The notes under the pieces: generated by a model | Database searches by the model: none | What the model was told of the DNA's origin: nothing | What the model saw: the letters and a program-made list of their open reading frames with translations, nothing else | Origin: JAJYIV01 sp964499955 | Lineage (GTDB): Bacteria > Patescibacteriota > Patescibacteriia > UBA9934 > GWF2-40-263 | Direction of reading: 5' to 3' | NCBI GenBank assembly: GCA_964499955.1 | Contig: CAZCMI010000008.1 | Coordinates: 1-32,109 of the forward strand | Length of the DNA stretch: 32,109 bases | Shown here: positions 31,502 through 32,109 of the stretch, piece by piece | How the letters are laid out: every line of letters begins with the position of its first letter | Numbering within the stretch: position 1 is the first letter of the stretch | Made by a program: the position numbers and the translations under genes

Positions 31502-32109
31502 ATGCTCGAATCTCGTCTGCACCCATCCTCCCGCGAAGCACCGTCCCCGCCGCCGCAACCGCAGGAGAAAACCTCCCGTCAGCGGGAAACGGCCGAACGG
31601 TACTTCGGTTTCATGGCCGCGTTGACCGGCGCGGGCGGGGTCGTTCTTGAGCAACCGGCTGCCCATTCTTTTTCGCATCTCTTCCCCGCCGTCATTCGGC
31701 GGGAACGCCTTGACCGTATCGAGGCGTTGATGCGCGGCACGCCGCTGACGTTGGCGCGCGCCATGGACGCATACGGACCCTATGCGAACGCGGCGATGGC
31801 AAAGACCGGCAGCGCGTTCCGGCCGGCAATCGCCATGGCCTTCCAGGAAGGACACGCCATGGACGCGGGCATCGCGGCGGTCATTGCGTTCACGCCCGGG
31901 GAACACCTGCAGATCGATCCCCCGTCGCAGGAAGGCCCGCATCGGACCGTGCACGGCATGGCTGTCGCCGCGCAAGGACAGGTGCCGCTCGAGGCGGTCC
32001 GGTTCGTCGCCGTACGCGTTCCCCTCCACCTGTCTCCCGCAAGCGCACTGCCGGCCACGGCACGGCCGTGGGCCCAAGCTCCGGCCGCAGACGATCGGCA
32101 GCATGGCTC
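31502..32109 (+). CDS. orphan gene, cut off by the window end (202+ aa)
   Basis: An open frame starts with ATG 12 nt after the radA stop (ccgttcccT-ATG) and stays open to the last base, so the C-terminus is missing. Residues 1-30 are Pro/Gln-rich (SREAPSPPPQPQEKTSRQ). A helical part follows (ETAERYFGFMAALTGAGG, VIRRERLDRIEALMRG), then AVIAFTPGEHLQIDPPSQ and a region with beta character (VRFVAVRVPLHL). I do not recognise a family. The tight spacing after radA and the same pyrimidine-start context support it as a real gene. A long minus-strand frame over the same region overlaps radA heavily and looks like a shadow. Confidence 0.6.
   Translation, partial: MLESRLHPSSREAPSPPPQPQEKTSRQRETAERYFGFMAALTGAGGVVLEQPAAHSFSHLFPAVIRRERLDRIEALMRGTPLTLARAMDAYGPYANAAMAKTGSAFRPAIAMAFQEGHAMDAGIAAVIAFTPGEHLQIDPPSQEGPHRTVHGMAVAAQGQVPLEAVRFVAVRVPLHLSPASALPATARPWAQAPAADDRQHG

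Noticed and set aside
31085..32104. 339-aa minus-strand open frame overlapping radA and the final gene
   Set aside because: About 400 bp is antisense to radA; the plus-strand frame after radA has a better start context.

Overview
The window looks like a chromosomal segment of a GC-rich Candidate Phyla Radiation (Patescibacteria) bacterium, most likely from the Parcubacteria/ABY1-like side. The grounds are inference from gene content: ThrS without its TGS domain, a baseplate-J-like single-pass membrane protein, LemA-HtpX-ClpC, a YerC-type TrpR homologue, a eukaryote-type phosphomannomutase-like HAD protein, a pilin-like/DsbA envelope locus, many short orphan genes and very tight gene packing. 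TGA is a normal stop in several genes, so the UGA-recoding Absconditabacteria/Gracilibacteria code does not apply.

Layout. 1-2.7 kb: five small orphan genes, mostly with their own TTGAC(A/C/G) promoter, a near-perfect Shine-Dalgarno and an intrinsic terminator. 2.7-6.4 kb (minus): msrA-msrB, then a thrS-methyltransferase unit preceded by what reads as a complete T-box riboswitch with a Thr (ACC) specifier. 6.4-9.0 kb (minus): pyrH, an orphan and a baseplate-J-like membrane protein. 9.0-12.7 kb (minus): dnaE, whose PHP metal site is largely eroded. 12.8-18.5 kb (minus): a YdcF-like protein, a small membrane coiled-coil protein, and the rseP-pheS-pheT operon. 18.6-25.3 kb (plus): TrpR-like regulator with a dyad over its promoter, an AstE/AspA-like zinc hydrolase, a GNAT acetyltransferase, a PMM-like HAD protein, then lemA-htpX-clpC. 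25.3-25.9 kb (minus): a NUDIX hydrolase. 26-32.1 kb (plus): an envelope operon (membrane protein, tethered beta-propeller, DsbA-like oxidoreductase, and an 18-cysteine secreted protein that joins a VirB2/TrbC-like two-helix pilin segment to an M15 D,D-peptidase), then radA and an orphan cut by the window end.

How the genes work together. Translation (thrS, pheST), replication/repair (dnaE, radA), nucleotide supply (pyrH), protein quality control (rseP, htpX, lemA, clpC, msrAB) and an envelope/secretion module lie side by side. Three styles of translation start recur. Short orphans plus pyrH and the GNAT gene carry GGAGGT-like SD sites. Many core genes lack an SD and have a pyrimidine run ending at the ATG (CCCCT-ATG). 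Four first-of-unit genes have a -10 box ending exactly 8 nt before the ATG, with GCAT/GCAC abutting it, which suggests leaderless mRNAs. No rRNA, tRNA, CRISPR array or insertion sequence was seen. All functions are read by eye from sequence; no database search was run.
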